DNA of 64,000 nt from Sphingobium yanoikuyae (GCF_034424525.1 NZ_CP139979.1:4065001-4129000); one strand, 5' to 3'. Positions 41,696 to 51,202 are shown, numbered from the stretch's first letter. Translations and numbers: made by a program. The notes: generated by a model not told the origin, from the letters alone.

Positions 41696-44302
41696 TGTCC
41701 GACGTGATCACACAGGACCCCGTCTACCAGACCGATGCGCTGATCGCGCAGGACATCGACGCCTATCTCGACGTCCATCAGCACAAGACCATGCTGCGCT
41801 TCATCACCTGCGGCTCGGTCGATGACGGCAAGTCGACCCTGATCGGGCGGCTGCTCTATGATTCGAAGATGATCTTCGAGGATCAGCTCGAAGCGCTGCA
41901 GGCCGATAGCAAGCGCGTCGGCACGCAAGGCGGCGAGATCGACTTCGCCCTGCTGGTCGATGGCCTCGCCGCCGAGCGCGAACAGGGCATCACCATCGAC
42001 GTCGCCTATCGCTTCTTCGCCACCGAGAAGCGCAAGTTCATCGTCGCCGATACGCCGGGCCATGAACAATATACCCGCAACATGGTCACCGGTGCCTCCA
42101 CCGCCGACCTGGCCGTCATCCTGATCGACGCGCGCAAGGGCATTCTCACCCAGACGCGGCGCCACAGCTACCTCGCCCATCTGATCGGCATCCGCAACAT
42201 CGTGCTGGCCGTCAACAAGATGGACCTGGTCGGCTATGACCAGGCCGTGTTCGACAAGATCGTCGCCGATTATGCCGCGTTCGCGCAGAGCATCGGCATC
42301 AGCGCCTTCACCCCCATCCCCATCTCCGGCTTCAAGGGCGACAATATCACCGCCCGGTCCGAGAACACCCCCTGGTATCAGGGGCCGACCCTGATGGCGC
42401 ATCTCGAAAGCGTCGAGGTCGATGCCACCACCGCGGCGGCCAAGCCCTTCCGCATGCCGGTCCAGTGGGTCAACCGTCCGAACCTGGACTTTCGCGGCTT
42501 TGCCGGCCTGATCGCCAGCGGATCGGTCAAGCCGGGTGACGCCGTGCGGGTGCTGCCGTCTGGCAAGACCAGCACCATCAGTCGCATCGTCACGATGCCG
42601 GGTGGAACCGGCCCGGCAAGCGGGACCGGTGGTGACGGCGACCTCGACGAAGCGATCGCCGGCCAGTCGGTCACGCTCTGCTTTGCCGACGAGATCGACT
42701 GTTCGCGCGGCGACGTCATCGCGGTCGCTGACAATCCGCCCGAGGTCTCCAGCCAGTTCGAGGCGACCATCGTGTGGATGGATGACGAGGCGATGCTGCC
42801 GGGCCGGTCCTATTGGCTCAAGATCGGCACGCAGAGCGTCTCGGCCACCGTCCAGGCGCCCAAATATGTCGTCAACGTCAACACCATGGAGCATCTGGCC
42901 GCCAAGACGCTGGACTTGAATGCCATTGGCGTTGCCGAACTGGCGACCGACAAGCCGATCAGGTTCGAGCCCTATGCCGAAAACCGCACGCTCGGCGGCT
43001 TCATTCTGATCGACAAGATCTCCAACCGCACCGTGGCGGCGGGCATGCTCCACTTCTCGCTGCGCCGGGCGCAGAATGTCCATTGGCAGGCGACCGATAT
43101 CGGCCGCGAGGCCCATGCCGCGCTCAAGAACCAGGTTCCCCGCATCCTCTGGTTCACCGGCCTCTCGGGCTCGGGCAAGTCGACCATCGCCAATGAGGTG
43201 GAAAAGCGGCTCGCGCTGATGAACCGCCACACCTTCCTCTTGGATGGCGACAATATCCGCCATGGCCTCAACAAGGATCTGGGCTTTACCGAGGCCGACC
43301 GGATCGAGAATATCCGCCGCGTCGGCGAGGTTGCCAAGCTGATGGCCGACGCGGGCTTGATCGTGCTGACCGCCTTCATCTCGCCCTTCCGCGCCGAGCG
43401 CGAGATGGTGCGCGAGATGCTGCCGGACGGCGAGTTCATCGAGATCTTCGTCGATACCCCGCTCGAGGTTGCCGAGGCGCGCGACGTCAAGGGCCTCTAC
43501 AAGAAGGCGCGATCGGGTGCCCTCAAGAACTTCACCGGCATCGACAGCCCCTATGAGGCGCCCACCAGCCCCGAAATCCGGGTCAACACCGTCGAGATGA
43601 CGCCACAGGAAGCCGCCGAGCATATCATCCGCAAGATCATGCCGCTCAAATGAGCAACATCATGACAGATGCCGATCTGGCCGCCCATCTCGCCGAGACC
43701 GCCGGCCGCCTGCTGCTGGAGGTCCGCGCCTCGGGCCTGTTCAGCGCCAAGGCGCTCGGCAAGGCCGGCGACCAGACCGCCAACCAGTTCCTCGTCCATG
43801 CGCTGCGGGAGCAGCGGGCCGAGGATGGTCTCCTCTCCGAGGAGATGGCCTGTGACGGGGCCAGACTGACCCACAGCCGGGTGTGGATCGTCGACCCGGT
43901 CGACGGCACCCGCGAATATGGCGAGGCACGCGCCGACTGGGCCGTCCATGTCGGCCTCGCCGTAAACGGCGTGCCGACCATCGGCGCGGTTGCGCTGCCG
44001 GGGCATGAGGATGGCATCGTCCTGCGCACCGACCAGCCGCGCGCAATCCCGCCCGCGCCCGAGAAACTGCGCATGGTCGTATCCCGCACCCGCCCCGCAC
44101 CCCAGGCGGTCGCGGTCGCCGAAGCGCTGGGTGCCGAACTGGTCCCCATGGGCTCCGCCGGCGCCAAGGCGATGGCGGTGATCCTGGGCCAGGCCGACAT
44201 CTATCTCCACGCCGGCGGCCAATATGAATGGGACAGCTGCGCCCCCGCCGCCGTCGCACTCGCCCACGGCCTCCACGCCTCCCGCATCGACGGCGCACCG
44301 CT
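40817..44302 (+). repeat. Direct repeat, cysDNCQ copy 2 (pairs with 163-3648)
   Basis: This is the second copy of the 3.5-kb block, exactly 40,654 bases downstream in the same orientation. The three differences in cysD cluster within 100 bases of the left edge and one lies at 42808; everything else I compared is identical. The right edge falls within the last codons of cysQ. The sharp move from identity to strong divergence inside coding sequence on both sides fits a gene-conversion tract. Confidence 0.9.
41695..43653 (+). CDS. cysNC: Bifunctional sulfate adenylyltransferase subunit 1 / APS kinase, copy 2
   Basis: This 652-residue CysN-CysC fusion is identical to copy 1 except Ser372 for Pro372 (base 42808). 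Both P-loops, DTPGH and NKMD are present. It overlaps cysD and cysQ by a few bases each. Pro372 lies in the GRPYWLKIG segment of the CysN C-terminal domain, so the substitution may be tolerated; either form may be the ancestral one. Confidence 0.95.
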   Translation: MSDVITQDPVYQTDALIAQDIDAYLDVHQHKTMLRFITCGSVDDGKSTLIGRLLYDSKMIFEDQLEALQADSKRVGTQGGEIDFALLVDGLAAEREQGITIDVAYRFFATEKRKFIVADTPGHEQYTRNMVTGASTADLAVILIDARKGILTQTRRHSYLAHLIGIRNIVLAVNKMDLVGYDQAVFDKIVADYAAFAQSIGISAFTPIPISGFKGDNITARSENTPWYQGPTLMAHLESVEVDATTAAAKPFRMPVQWVNRPNLDFRGFAGLIASGSVKPGDAVRVLPSGKTSTISRIVTMPGGTGPASGTGGDGDLDEAIAGQSVTLCFADEIDCSRGDVIAVADNPPEVSSQFEATIVWMDDEAMLPGRSYWLKIGTQSVSATVQAPKYVVNVNTMEHLAAKTLDLNAIGVAELATDKPIRFEPYAENRTLGGFILIDKISNRTVAAGMLHFSLRRAQNVHWQATDIGREAHAALKNQVPRILWFTGLSGSGKSTIANEVEKRLALMNRHTFLLDGDNIRHGLNKDLGFTEADRIENIRRVGEVAKLMADAGLIVLTAFISPFRAEREMVREMLPDGEFIEIFVDTPLEVAEARDVKGLYKKARSGALKNFTGIDSPYEAPTSPEIRVNTVEMTPQEAAEHIIRKIMPLK

Positions 44303-44411
44303 GACCTACAACCAGCAAGACACATACATGCCTGACCTCCTCATTTGCAGGCACGAACATGCCGATGCAGTGCTGGGGGCTATGGCCGAGATCGCGGCGC
44401 AGGCCGCCTGA
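43650..44411 (+). CDS. cysQ: 3'(2'),5'-bisphosphate nucleotidase, copy 2
   Basis: This 253-residue CysQ is identical to copy 1 up to the last 30 or so residues, then diverges ([20 protein letters not shown]). All metal-binding motifs are kept. It removes PAP, which strongly inhibits sulfotransferases, so its place between PAPS synthesis and a sulfotransferase gene makes biochemical sense. The sulfotransferase ATG follows the stop by 20 bases. Confidence 0.93.
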   Translation: MSNIMTDADLAAHLAETAGRLLLEVRASGLFSAKALGKAGDQTANQFLVHALREQRAEDGLLSEEMACDGARLTHSRVWIVDPVDGTREYGEARADWAVHVGLAVNGVPTIGAVALPGHEDGIVLRTDQPRAIPPAPEKLRMVVSRTRPAPQAVAVAEALGAELVPMGSAGAKAMAVILGQADIYLHAGGQYEWDSCAPAAVALAHGLHASRIDGAPLTYNQQDTYMPDLLICRHEHADAVLGAMAEIAAQAA

Positions 44412-44431
44412 AAACAGAAGGGAAGAGGATC

Positions 44432-45595
44432 ATGACCACCGACACCATCGGCCTCGACGCCGACGCCCTGGTCGCCGCCGCGCGCGAACAGACCGGCCTT
44501 ACCGACCTGGGCGACGACGCCATATTGGAAGGGCTGGACGTGCTGGTCGACGCGATCAACCGCGAGGCCAACCTCACCGAAGCGGCGCAGGGCCGCTGGG
44601 CACAGCAGCTGACCGCGACGCTCGCCAACCGGCTGCAGGTCGAGGACTGGCTCGCCCGCCATCCAGACCTGCTCGACGCGCCGGTCGAAAAGCCGATGTT
44701 CGTCTTCGGCCTGCCACGCACCGGCACGACCCTGACGATCAACCTCTTGAACGCCGATCCGGCTCGCCGCTCCTTCCTGCGCTGGGAAGCGTTCAATTCG
44801 GCGCCACCCGCTGCGGCCGGCACGCTCAGCAGCGACCCGCGCTATGTCGCGGAACAGGCGCGGCTCGACATGTCGCTCAAATATGCGCCGCATATCTCGG
44901 CCATCCATCATGAGGATGCCGACAGCCCGACCGAGTGCCAGTTCGCCATGGCGCCGTCCTTCTGCGCCCAATATTATGACTCGGTTCTGCATGTGCCGAG
45001 CTATCAGAAATGGCTGTTCGCCACGAGCTACCTGCCCGCCTTCCGCTATCACAAGCGGCTGCTGCAATTGCTGCAGGCAGAAAATGGCGGCCGCTGGACA
45101 CTGAAGAATCCCTGGCATCCGCTGTTCCTGGACGACCTCACCACCGTCTATCCCGATGCCCAGCTGGTCATGACCCATCGCGATCCGGCCGACGTCGTCG
45201 GCTCTGCCTGCAGCCTCGTCTACCAAGTGCGCAAGATGTTCAGCGCCGATGTCGACCCGGTCGAGGTCGGCCGCTCGCAACTGCGCACCTTCGACCTGAT
45301 GATCGAGCGGATGCTGGCCTATCGCGAAAAGCATGGCCAGGATGCGATCCACGACATCCAGTATGACGACCAGCTACGCGACCCGATCGGCGAGATGCGC
45401 AAGCTCTATGCTCGCTTCGACGAACCGTTCACGGCGGAAGCGGAAGCCGGCATGACCGCGATGCTGGCCGCCAATCCACAGGGCAAGCATGGCAAGCATA
45501 GCTATGACCTGGCCGATTATGGGCTCGATCGGGCGCAGATCCACGCCCATTTCAAGGCCTATACCGACCGCTTCTCGATTCCCGTGAAGGCCTGA
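44432..45595 (+). CDS. PAPS-dependent sulfotransferase 2
   Basis: This 387-residue paralogue of sulfotransferase 1 has the PAPS loops FGLPRTGTT (92-100) and THRDPADVVGS (248-258). The ATG at 44432 follows GGGAAGAGGA; the open frame further upstream runs into cysQ and is not homologous. The operon order cysD-cysNC-cysQ-sulfotransferase means donor synthesis, transfer and PAP removal are made together. The acceptor is unknown. Candidates are a hydroxyl produced by the P450, dioxygenases or SDRs of this island; sulfated surface or signalling molecules remain an alternative. Confidence 0.9.
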   Translation: MTTDTIGLDADALVAAAREQTGLTDLGDDAILEGLDVLVDAINREANLTEAAQGRWAQQLTATLANRLQVEDWLARHPDLLDAPVEKPMFVFGLPRTGTTLTINLLNADPARRSFLRWEAFNSAPPAAAGTLSSDPRYVAEQARLDMSLKYAPHISAIHHEDADSPTECQFAMAPSFCAQYYDSVLHVPSYQKWLFATSYLPAFRYHKRLLQLLQAENGGRWTLKNPWHPLFLDDLTTVYPDAQLVMTHRDPADVVGSACSLVYQVRKMFSADVDPVEVGRSQLRTFDLMIERMLAYREKHGQDAIHDIQYDDQLRDPIGEMRKLYARFDEPFTAEAEAGMTAMLAANPQGKHGKHSYDLADYGLDRAQIHAHFKAYTDRFSIPVKA

Positions 45596-45599
45596 CCCG

Positions 45600-46007
45600 A
45601 TGACGCAGGCGCATCATGACCTCGCCCGCCGCTTCTTTGCCGCCCTGTCGGCGGCGGCACTGCCGGACGAATTGCTGACCGAGGACATGACCGCCTGGAC
45701 GACGACATCGGGCGTCGATGCGCCGCGCGCATCCTATCAGCGCGGCGTGGCGATGCTGGGGTCGCTGTTCCAGGGCGGGCTGAGCTTCACCGTCGATTCG
45801 CTGACCGCGGAAGCGGACCGGGTCGCGGCCGAGGTGCGGTCGGCGGGCACGCTGGTGAATGGCGAGCCCTTCGCCAATCGCTATGTCTTCCTGCTGCGCA
45901 TCCGCGACGGCCGGATCGCGTCGGTCGCCGAGCATTTCAACCCGACGCCGGTGGAAGCCCAGATCAAGCCGCTGATCCAGGCGATGATGGCGGCGAAGCA
46001 GGACTGA
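45600..46007 (+). CDS. SnoaL-like / NTF2-fold protein
   Basis: This 135-residue SnoaL-like protein (LARRFFAALSAAALPDELLTEDMTAW at the start, YVFLLRIRDGRIASVAEHFNP near the end) is the last gene of the sulfation operon, four bases after sulfotransferase 2. The closing strand pattern RIRDGRIxSVxEHFN is typical of SnoaL2-type proteins. If sulfate serves as a leaving group, a small barrel-fold protein of this type could catalyse the elimination; this is a guess. It converges on an SDR gene with four bases between stops. Confidence 0.78.
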   Translation: MTQAHHDLARRFFAALSAAALPDELLTEDMTAWTTTSGVDAPRASYQRGVAMLGSLFQGGLSFTVDSLTAEADRVAAEVRSAGTLVNGEPFANRYVFLLRIRDGRIASVAEHFNPTPVEAQIKPLIQAMMAAKQD

Positions 46008-46011
46008 GCGA

Positions 46012-46929
46012 TCAGCCCTGTTTCATGCCCTGGCTGGCCATCGCGAAACTGTAGCGCAGATGGTCGAGATGGCCGGTCGGCACCGGCGGGAAGAGCAACG
46101 CGTCCTGCGTATCGCGGATCGCGTCCAGCCGATCGGCAATCTGCTCGATCGTCCAGTCGGGCTGGAACACGCCAGCGGTTTCCATCGTGTAGGCGCGCGC
46201 GACACGCCCGGCCATGGCGATCAGCATCTCGCCACTGACCGCGCAATCCTGATGCGCGAGATAGCCGACGGCGGGCGCGACCAGTTCCGGGTCCATCGGC
46301 GGATAGGCGCTGGTGTCGAGACCCTCGGCCATGCGGGTGACGGCGCCGGGCAGGATGATGTTGCTCTTCACCCCATGGGCCGCGCCTTCGATCGCGGCGA
46401 CGTTGGACAGGCCGATCATCCCCGCCTTGGCGACGCTGTAATTGACCACGCCGGCATTGCCATAAAGGCCGTTGATCGATCCGGTGAGGACGATGCGGCC
46501 ATAATTGGCGGCGCACATATGCGGGAAGGCGGCGCGCACGACATGGAAGGCGCCGCGCAGATGGACGTCGAGCACCGTCTCGAAATCGGCATAGCTGAGT
46601 TCCGCCAGGCCGCCGCGCCTGACGATGCCGGCATTGTGGATAAGAATGTCGATGCTGCCGAAATGGTCGCGGGCGAGGTCGATCATCGCCAGCCCGCCTT
46701 CGGGCGTGGCGACGCTGTCGGTCGAGGCAATCGCCTGGCCGCGGGCGGCACGAATCTCGTCCACCACCGACTGGGCCGGGCCGGCATCGGTCCCCTCACC
46801 CTGCATGCTGACGCCGGGATCATTGACCACCACCTTCGCCCCGCGCGCCGCCAGCAGCAACGCATAGGCCCGGCCGAGGCCACGCCCGGCGCCGGTGATC
46901 AGGGCGACGCGGTCGTCAAATCGCAGCAT
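46012..46929 (-). CDS. Short-chain dehydrogenase/reductase (SDR), multifunctional-enzyme-like
   Basis: This 305-residue SDR has TGAGRGLGRAYALLLAARGAKVVVND, as in the dehydrogenase part of peroxisomal multifunctional enzymes, then HNAGIVR and S...YSVAK. The longer C-terminus (about 50 extra residues) also recalls that family. It should oxidise a 3-hydroxyacyl-CoA. It is the last gene of the leftward operon acyl-CoA synthetase, MaoC-like, CoA-transferase, SDR. A TGTGGATAA sequence occurs by chance of coding at 46635. Confidence 0.87.
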   Translation of the reverse strand: MLRFDDRVALITGAGRGLGRAYALLLAARGAKVVVNDPGVSMQGEGTDAGPAQSVVDEIRAARGQAIASTDSVATPEGGLAMIDLARDHFGSIDILIHNAGIVRRGGLAELSYADFETVLDVHLRGAFHVVRAAFPHMCAANYGRIVLTGSINGLYGNAGVVNYSVAKAGMIGLSNVAAIEGAAHGVKSNIILPGAVTRMAEGLDTSAYPPMDPELVAPAVGYLAHQDCAVSGEMLIAMAGRVARAYTMETAGVFQPDWTIEQIADRLDAIRDTQDALLFPPVPTGHLDHLRYSFAMASQGMKQG

Positions 46930-47012
46930 GATAGTCTCTCTCCCGGATGATGATTGGCGGGGAGCTTAGCGGCGGCGGTGCCGTCGCCCCAAGCGTGGCG
47001 CCAAATGATCGC

Positions 47013-48230
47013 TCAGGCGACGATCCCGGCGTCGCGCAGCCGGGCGATGGTCTGCGCATCCATCCCGAGAAGGTCTGCCAGCACCGCGTCGCTATGCTCG
47101 CCCAGCACCGGCGGCGCACTTGGCACGGGCTGCTCCGCGCCTGGGAAGCGGAAGGGGCGGTTGACGATCGGGATCGTGCCCAGCGTCCTGTGCTCGGTCT
47201 CCACCACCATGTTGCGGGCCAGCGTCTGCGGCTGGGCCAGTGCCTCGCTGATGGTCAGGATCGGCGCATGGGGCACCTGATGCGCGGCGAACAGCTCGGC
47301 AAGGTCGGCCACGGTGCGGGTCTGCGTCACCGCCGACAGCAGGGCGTTCACCTCCGCCCGCCGCTCGCGGCGCTTGTCGAGCCTGTCATAGCGCGGATCG
47401 TCGGCCAGCGCGTCCAGCCCCAGTGCGGTGCAGATCTTGCCCCAGAAATGATTGGTGAGGCAGGCGATGACGATCGACCCGTCGCTCGCCGGAAAGACGC
47501 CATAGGGGACGAGATTGGGATGCTGCGATCCCTGCGGCACCGGATCCTGCCCGGTGAAGAAGCTCAATTGCGCCAGATAGCCGAGCAGGCCGATCATCCC
47601 GTCCATCAGGCTGATGTCGATCAGCCGGCCGCGCCCGGTGGCATGGCGTTCGTGCAGGGCGGCGAGGATCGCGATCGGCCCGTTGATGCCGCCGACCAGA
47701 TCGCCCAGCGGAATGCCGAGCTTGGTCGGCAGCCCGCCCGGTTCGCCATTGACGCTGAGCGCGCCGGACATGGCCTGCAGCACGATGTCGAAGGACGGCC
47801 GATCCTTGAGTGGCCCGGTCATGCCGAAGCCGGAAATGGCGCAATAGATGAGGCCGGGGTTGATCGCCGACAGCGCCTCATAGCCAAGGCCCAGCCGGTC
47901 CATCACGCCGGGCCGGTAATTTTCGATGACGATGTCGGACTTGGCCGCCAGGTCGCGCGCGATCGCCAGCCCCTCGGCGGCTTTCAGGTCGAGCACGATG
48001 CTCTTCTTGCCGCGATTGACGCTGAGGAAATAATGGCTTTCGCCTTCGCGCAGCGGCGGGAAGCTGCGGGTGTCATCGCCGCTGCCGGGCGGCTCCACCT
48101 TGATGACTTCCGCGCCCAGATCGGCGAGCGCCAATGCAGCCGAGGGGCCGGCCAGGACGCGGGTAAAATCCAGCACCCGCACCCCGGCCAGCGGCCCTGC
48201 CCATATACTCTTGGCGTGGCTGTCCATCAT
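47013..48230 (-). CDS. CaiB/BaiF family CoA-transferase
   Basis: This 405-residue class III CoA-transferase moves CoA between acyl groups, often from succinyl-CoA or formyl-CoA. Typical segments are LAGVRVLDFTRVLAGPSAALALADLGAEVIKVEPP, LDLKAAEGLAIARDL, FDIVLQAMSGALSVNGEP and GRGRLIDISLMDGM. Either of two adjacent ATGs (48230, 48227) may be the start. In this operon it may activate a substrate with CoA from a later intermediate, as an alternative to the AMP-forming ligase. Confidence 0.88.
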   Translation of the reverse strand: MMDSHAKSIWAGPLAGVRVLDFTRVLAGPSAALALADLGAEVIKVEPPGSGDDTRSFPPLREGESHYFLSVNRGKKSIVLDLKAAEGLAIARDLAAKSDIVIENYRPGVMDRLGLGYEALSAINPGLIYCAISGFGMTGPLKDRPSFDIVLQAMSGALSVNGEPGGLPTKLGIPLGDLVGGINGPIAILAALHERHATGRGRLIDISLMDGMIGLLGYLAQLSFFTGQDPVPQGSQHPNLVPYGVFPASDGSIVIACLTNHFWGKICTALGLDALADDPRYDRLDKRRERRAEVNALLSAVTQTRTVADLAELFAAHQVPHAPILTISEALAQPQTLARNMVVETEHRTLGTIPIVNRPFRFPGAEQPVPSAPPVLGEHSDAVLADLLGMDAQTIARLRDAGIVA

Positions 48231-48260
48231 GCATCTTTCGGTGGGCCGTCCCATCCCAAA

Positions 48261-48279
48261 TCCTCCCCAGGGGGAAGGA
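48261..48279. repeat. Remnant of palindromic intergenic repeat
   Basis: TCCTCCCCAGGGGGAAGGA forms a short imperfect hairpin and resembles the first stem of the element at 55061-55157. It lies in the 68-base gap between the MaoC-like and CoA-transferase genes and may be a decayed copy. Confidence 0.35.
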
Positions 48280-48298
48280 ACGGCCCGCCGCGCCCGGA

Positions 48299-49447
48299 TC
48301 AGGCCGGGCGGCTGGGCAGTTCGGCAATCGAGGTGCCGAAGGCCGAGACTTCGCCGCGATGGGTTTCCGCGCGCTGCTGGATCTCGACATATTTCTTGCC
48401 GTTCTCCTCGAACTTGCGGATCACGCTGCCGTCGATGAAGATCACGTCGCCATCGGGATTGTGGCGGCGGATCTGGCACTTGCTCTTGTGCAGGAAGCCG
48501 TCGTCGCCGATCCAGTTGGTGACCTGATGGGTCAGCCAGCTGCAGCGTTCCGGACCATAGTCATAGGCGCCCGGCGCGCCGACTTCGAGCGCGAACGCCT
48601 CGTCCCAATGGACGCGTTCCGGGCAGTCGGGCACGTTGAAGCGATTCTTGATGCCGGTGCCGGGATGCTTCTGCTGCATCTTCCACGCCAGCTTGTTGGC
48701 GCGGATATAGAGGCCGCCCCAGCCCTGCGCGTAGCAGATGAAGCCGGTGACGGTCATCGGCCCCTTCATCATGCGCGGCAGCTCGTCGCCGACCTGCACA
48801 TCTTCCCAATAACGGGGCGTAGCGCCGCGAATTTCTTCCTTCTCGTACAGCTTGTACATCTCGGCCAGCTGTTCGTCGGTGAAGGGTTCCACACGACCAC
48901 GGGCTTCGGTGTACTTCGTGCCACGCTCGCGCGCTTCGTCGCGGTCGGTGCGGAATACCCAGCTATCGCCTTCAGCCACCTTGTCGCCCGACTGGTTGAA
49001 GAAATCGACATGGTAGATCTGCTGGAAGCTGCGACCGGCGAACTTAGTCTGATGCTCGACCAGATCCTTCAAATAGGCCTCGGTGCGGATCGTGTCGTTG
49101 CGCAGCACCGGCTTGTGCCAGGTCCAGTCGGCGCCCGCCCACATGGCATGGACGCCCGACAGGCCACCGCAATAGCCCGAGATGATGCGGCTGGTGGTGA
49201 ACAGGAAGCTCGGCAGCGCAACCAGCGAACCATGCTTGGTCTTTTCGGCATAGGCCGGATCGCACCACAGCGGATTATCGTCGCCGATGCCGTGCGCATA
49301 ATGGCGGATCGCGTCGCGCGTGGCTTCGTAGTTCCACGGCTCGACCGTATTCTCGATCTTGACGCCGATGCGCTTGCGCAGGTCGTCCAGCCCCTCCTCG
49401 GTGATCTTGGGGAATTTGTTCACGGGCGCGTCGGCCAATGTTGCCAT
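48299..49447 (-). CDS. MaoC-like / FAS1-type double hot-dog dehydratase
   Basis: This 382-residue protein has an N-terminal hot-dog domain of the FAS1-dehydratase type (AIRHYAHGIGDDNPLWCDPAYAEKTKHGSLVALPSFL) and a second MaoC-like half (RYWEDVQVGDELPRMMKGPMTVTGFICYAQGWGG). Such proteins hydrate bulky enoyl-CoAs. The start at 49447 is preceded by GAAGAGAGATGG. It lies 16 bases after the acyl-CoA synthetase stop, as the second gene of its operon. With the SDR it would complete a beta-oxidation-like hydration and oxidation. Confidence 0.85.
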   Translation of the reverse strand: MATLADAPVNKFPKITEEGLDDLRKRIGVKIENTVEPWNYEATRDAIRHYAHGIGDDNPLWCDPAYAEKTKHGSLVALPSFLFTTSRIISGYCGGLSGVHAMWAGADWTWHKPVLRNDTIRTEAYLKDLVEHQTKFAGRSFQQIYHVDFFNQSGDKVAEGDSWVFRTDRDEARERGTKYTEARGRVEPFTDEQLAEMYKLYEKEEIRGATPRYWEDVQVGDELPRMMKGPMTVTGFICYAQGWGGLYIRANKLAWKMQQKHPGTGIKNRFNVPDCPERVHWDEAFALEVGAPGAYDYGPERCSWLTHQVTNWIGDDGFLHKSKCQIRRHNPDGDVIFIDGSVIRKFEENGKKYVEIQQRAETHRGEVSAFGTSIAELPSRPA

Positions 49448-49463
49448 CTCTCTTCTCCTGACT

Positions 49464-51047
49464 TCAGTTGGCGAGTTCGACCGCCTTGGCGGCCTCACGA
49501 TCTCTCAAAATCTTGCGGTGGACCTTGCCGGCCGGCGTCTTGGGCAGGTCGGTCACGAATTCGACGATGCGGGGGAATTCATGCTGGGCGAGCTTTTCGC
49601 GGGTGAAGTCCTGCAGTTCGCGGACCAGCGCGTCGCTGCCGTCGCGATTGAGGATGATGAAGGCCTTCACCACCTGGCCGCGCTTGTCGTCGGGCACGCC
49701 GATCACCGCGCATTCCAGCACCGCCTCATGCTTGAGCAGCGTATTCTCGATCTCGACCGCGCTCATCGTCCAGCCGGCCGAGATGATGACGTCGTCGGCG
49801 CGGCCGCAATGGTAGAAATAGCCGTCGGCGTCGATCTTCGCCCGGTCCTTGGTGGTTTCCCACCGATCGCGGCGCCACAGCATCAGCTCGCCAATCTCGC
49901 CGGGGTCGCAGGCGCTGCCATCGGGGCGCTGCACTTCCAGCTTCTGGCCCGGCACCGCCTTGCCCAGCGAACCCGGCTTCACCCTGAAATCCTGCGCGCC
50001 GGGATAGTTGACCAGCACCACGCCAATCTCGGTCGTGCCGTACATGGAACAGGCCGGCACCTTGAAATGGGCGTCGATGAACTCCAGCGTCGCCGGGTCG
50101 ATCGGCTCGCCGGTGTAGGACAGCTTGTCGAAATGGAAGGCGAAGTCGGCGGCCCGGCCGCTATTCTTCATCATCCGATAATGGGTCGCGGCGGCCGACA
50201 TGTTGGTGATGCCATAGGCTTCCAGCGCCTGCATCAGCCGCACCGGATCGAACCGGCCGGCAAAGGTGCCGGTCGTCACGCCCAGCCCCAGCGGCGCCAG
50301 CGTGCCATGCCACAGGCCATGGCCCCAGGCCGGCGAAGAGGGGCAGAAAAACTCGTCGCCCGGCCGGATGCCGGTGCCGTAGAGGGCGGCGAACATCAAG
50401 GTCACCAGCGCGCGGTGGCTGTGCTTCACCGCCTCGGGCAGTTCGCGCGTGGTGCCCGACGTATATTGGAACACGGCCAGGTCATTGGCCTTGGTCTTCG
50501 GGCTGTAGCTCGCCGGGAAGCGGGCGAGATCGGCCAGCAATGCGTCGTCGGCGACGATCACGCGCGGGCCGTCCATGCTGCGCGCCAGCTCCGCCTTTTC
50601 CGCGTTGGTGATGAGGATGGTCGGCTTGCAGTCATCGACCCGCAGCCGCAATGCATCCGGGCCGAACAGGGTGAAGAGCGGCACCGAGATCGCGCCGGTC
50701 TGCATCGCGCCGAACAGGCAGACATAGAAGGGCAGCGAAGGCTCCAGCATGAAGGCGATGCGTTCGCCCGGCTGAATACCCTCGGCATCAAGCCAATGGG
50801 CGAAGCGCGCAGCGCCCGCCGCGATCGCGTCGAAGCTCAATATCTCGTCCCGGCCGCCATCATCACCATTGGCGGCATGGGCGATGCGCACGGCGGCACG
50901 GCCCGATCCGTCAGCATGGCGGGTGATGCATTCATGGGCGATGTTCAGGTCTTCGCGGTCGCCGTCGAACAGATCCCACAGCGCCGCTGAGGTCGCATGT
51001 GCCTGTGCATCGGCATAGCTGCGATAGTCGGTTAGCTTCGCCATCAT
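49464..51047 (-). CDS. Acyl-CoA synthetase (AMP-forming)
   Basis: This ANL-superfamily ligase of about 527 residues has FQYTSGTTRELPEAVKHSHRAL (the TSGTT-R-LP variant of the AMP loop), MYGTTEIG, YFYHCGRADDVIISAGWTMSAVEIE and the catalytic Lys in TPAGKVHRK. I chose the ATG at 51047 because GGGATGGG precedes it; 51044 and 51068 are alternatives. It heads the leftward operon and is divergent from an IclR regulator. It activates an acid different from that of the ligase at 27401, judging by low similarity between the two. Confidence 0.9.
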   Translation of the reverse strand: MMAKLTDYRSYADAQAHATSAALWDLFDGDREDLNIAHECITRHADGSGRAAVRIAHAANGDDGGRDEILSFDAIAAGAARFAHWLDAEGIQPGERIAFMLEPSLPFYVCLFGAMQTGAISVPLFTLFGPDALRLRVDDCKPTILITNAEKAELARSMDGPRVIVADDALLADLARFPASYSPKTKANDLAVFQYTSGTTRELPEAVKHSHRALVTLMFAALYGTGIRPGDEFFCPSSPAWGHGLWHGTLAPLGLGVTTGTFAGRFDPVRLMQALEAYGITNMSAAATHYRMMKNSGRAADFAFHFDKLSYTGEPIDPATLEFIDAHFKVPACSMYGTTEIGVVLVNYPGAQDFRVKPGSLGKAVPGQKLEVQRPDGSACDPGEIGELMLWRRDRWETTKDRAKIDADGYFYHCGRADDVIISAGWTMSAVEIENTLLKHEAVLECAVIGVPDDKRGQVVKAFIILNRDGSDALVRELQDFTREKLAQHEFPRIVEFVTDLPKTPAGKVHRKILRDREAAKAVELAN

Positions 51048-51101
51048 CCCATCCCATCGGTCCGGCATTCAACTGGGCGAACGGGTCGAAACCCCGTCGC
51101 T

Positions 51102-51175
51102 GCTTGCAACAAGCGATGTCACAGCGACTCATTTGTTGTAAATGGTGAATTATGTTCTATATTTCGAATTACAGG
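51102..51175. promoter_or_regulatory. Divergent promoter region of the acyl-CoA synthetase and IclR genes
   Basis: An inverted repeat GCTTG-CAA-CAAGC (51102-51114) lies beside a markedly AT-rich stretch (about 51130-51172) that contrasts with the GC-rich surroundings. The AT-rich part is the likely promoter for one or both divergent genes and a plausible IclR binding region. Confidence 0.45.
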
Positions 51176-51202
51176 CCATCGGCGTCGCGATAGGATGACG
51201 CC

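Noticed and set aside
163..44302. Composite transposon bounded by the cysDNCQ repeats
   Set aside because: No transposase or integrase gene, no terminal inverted repeats and no target duplication could be seen; the repeat edges fall within coding sequence.
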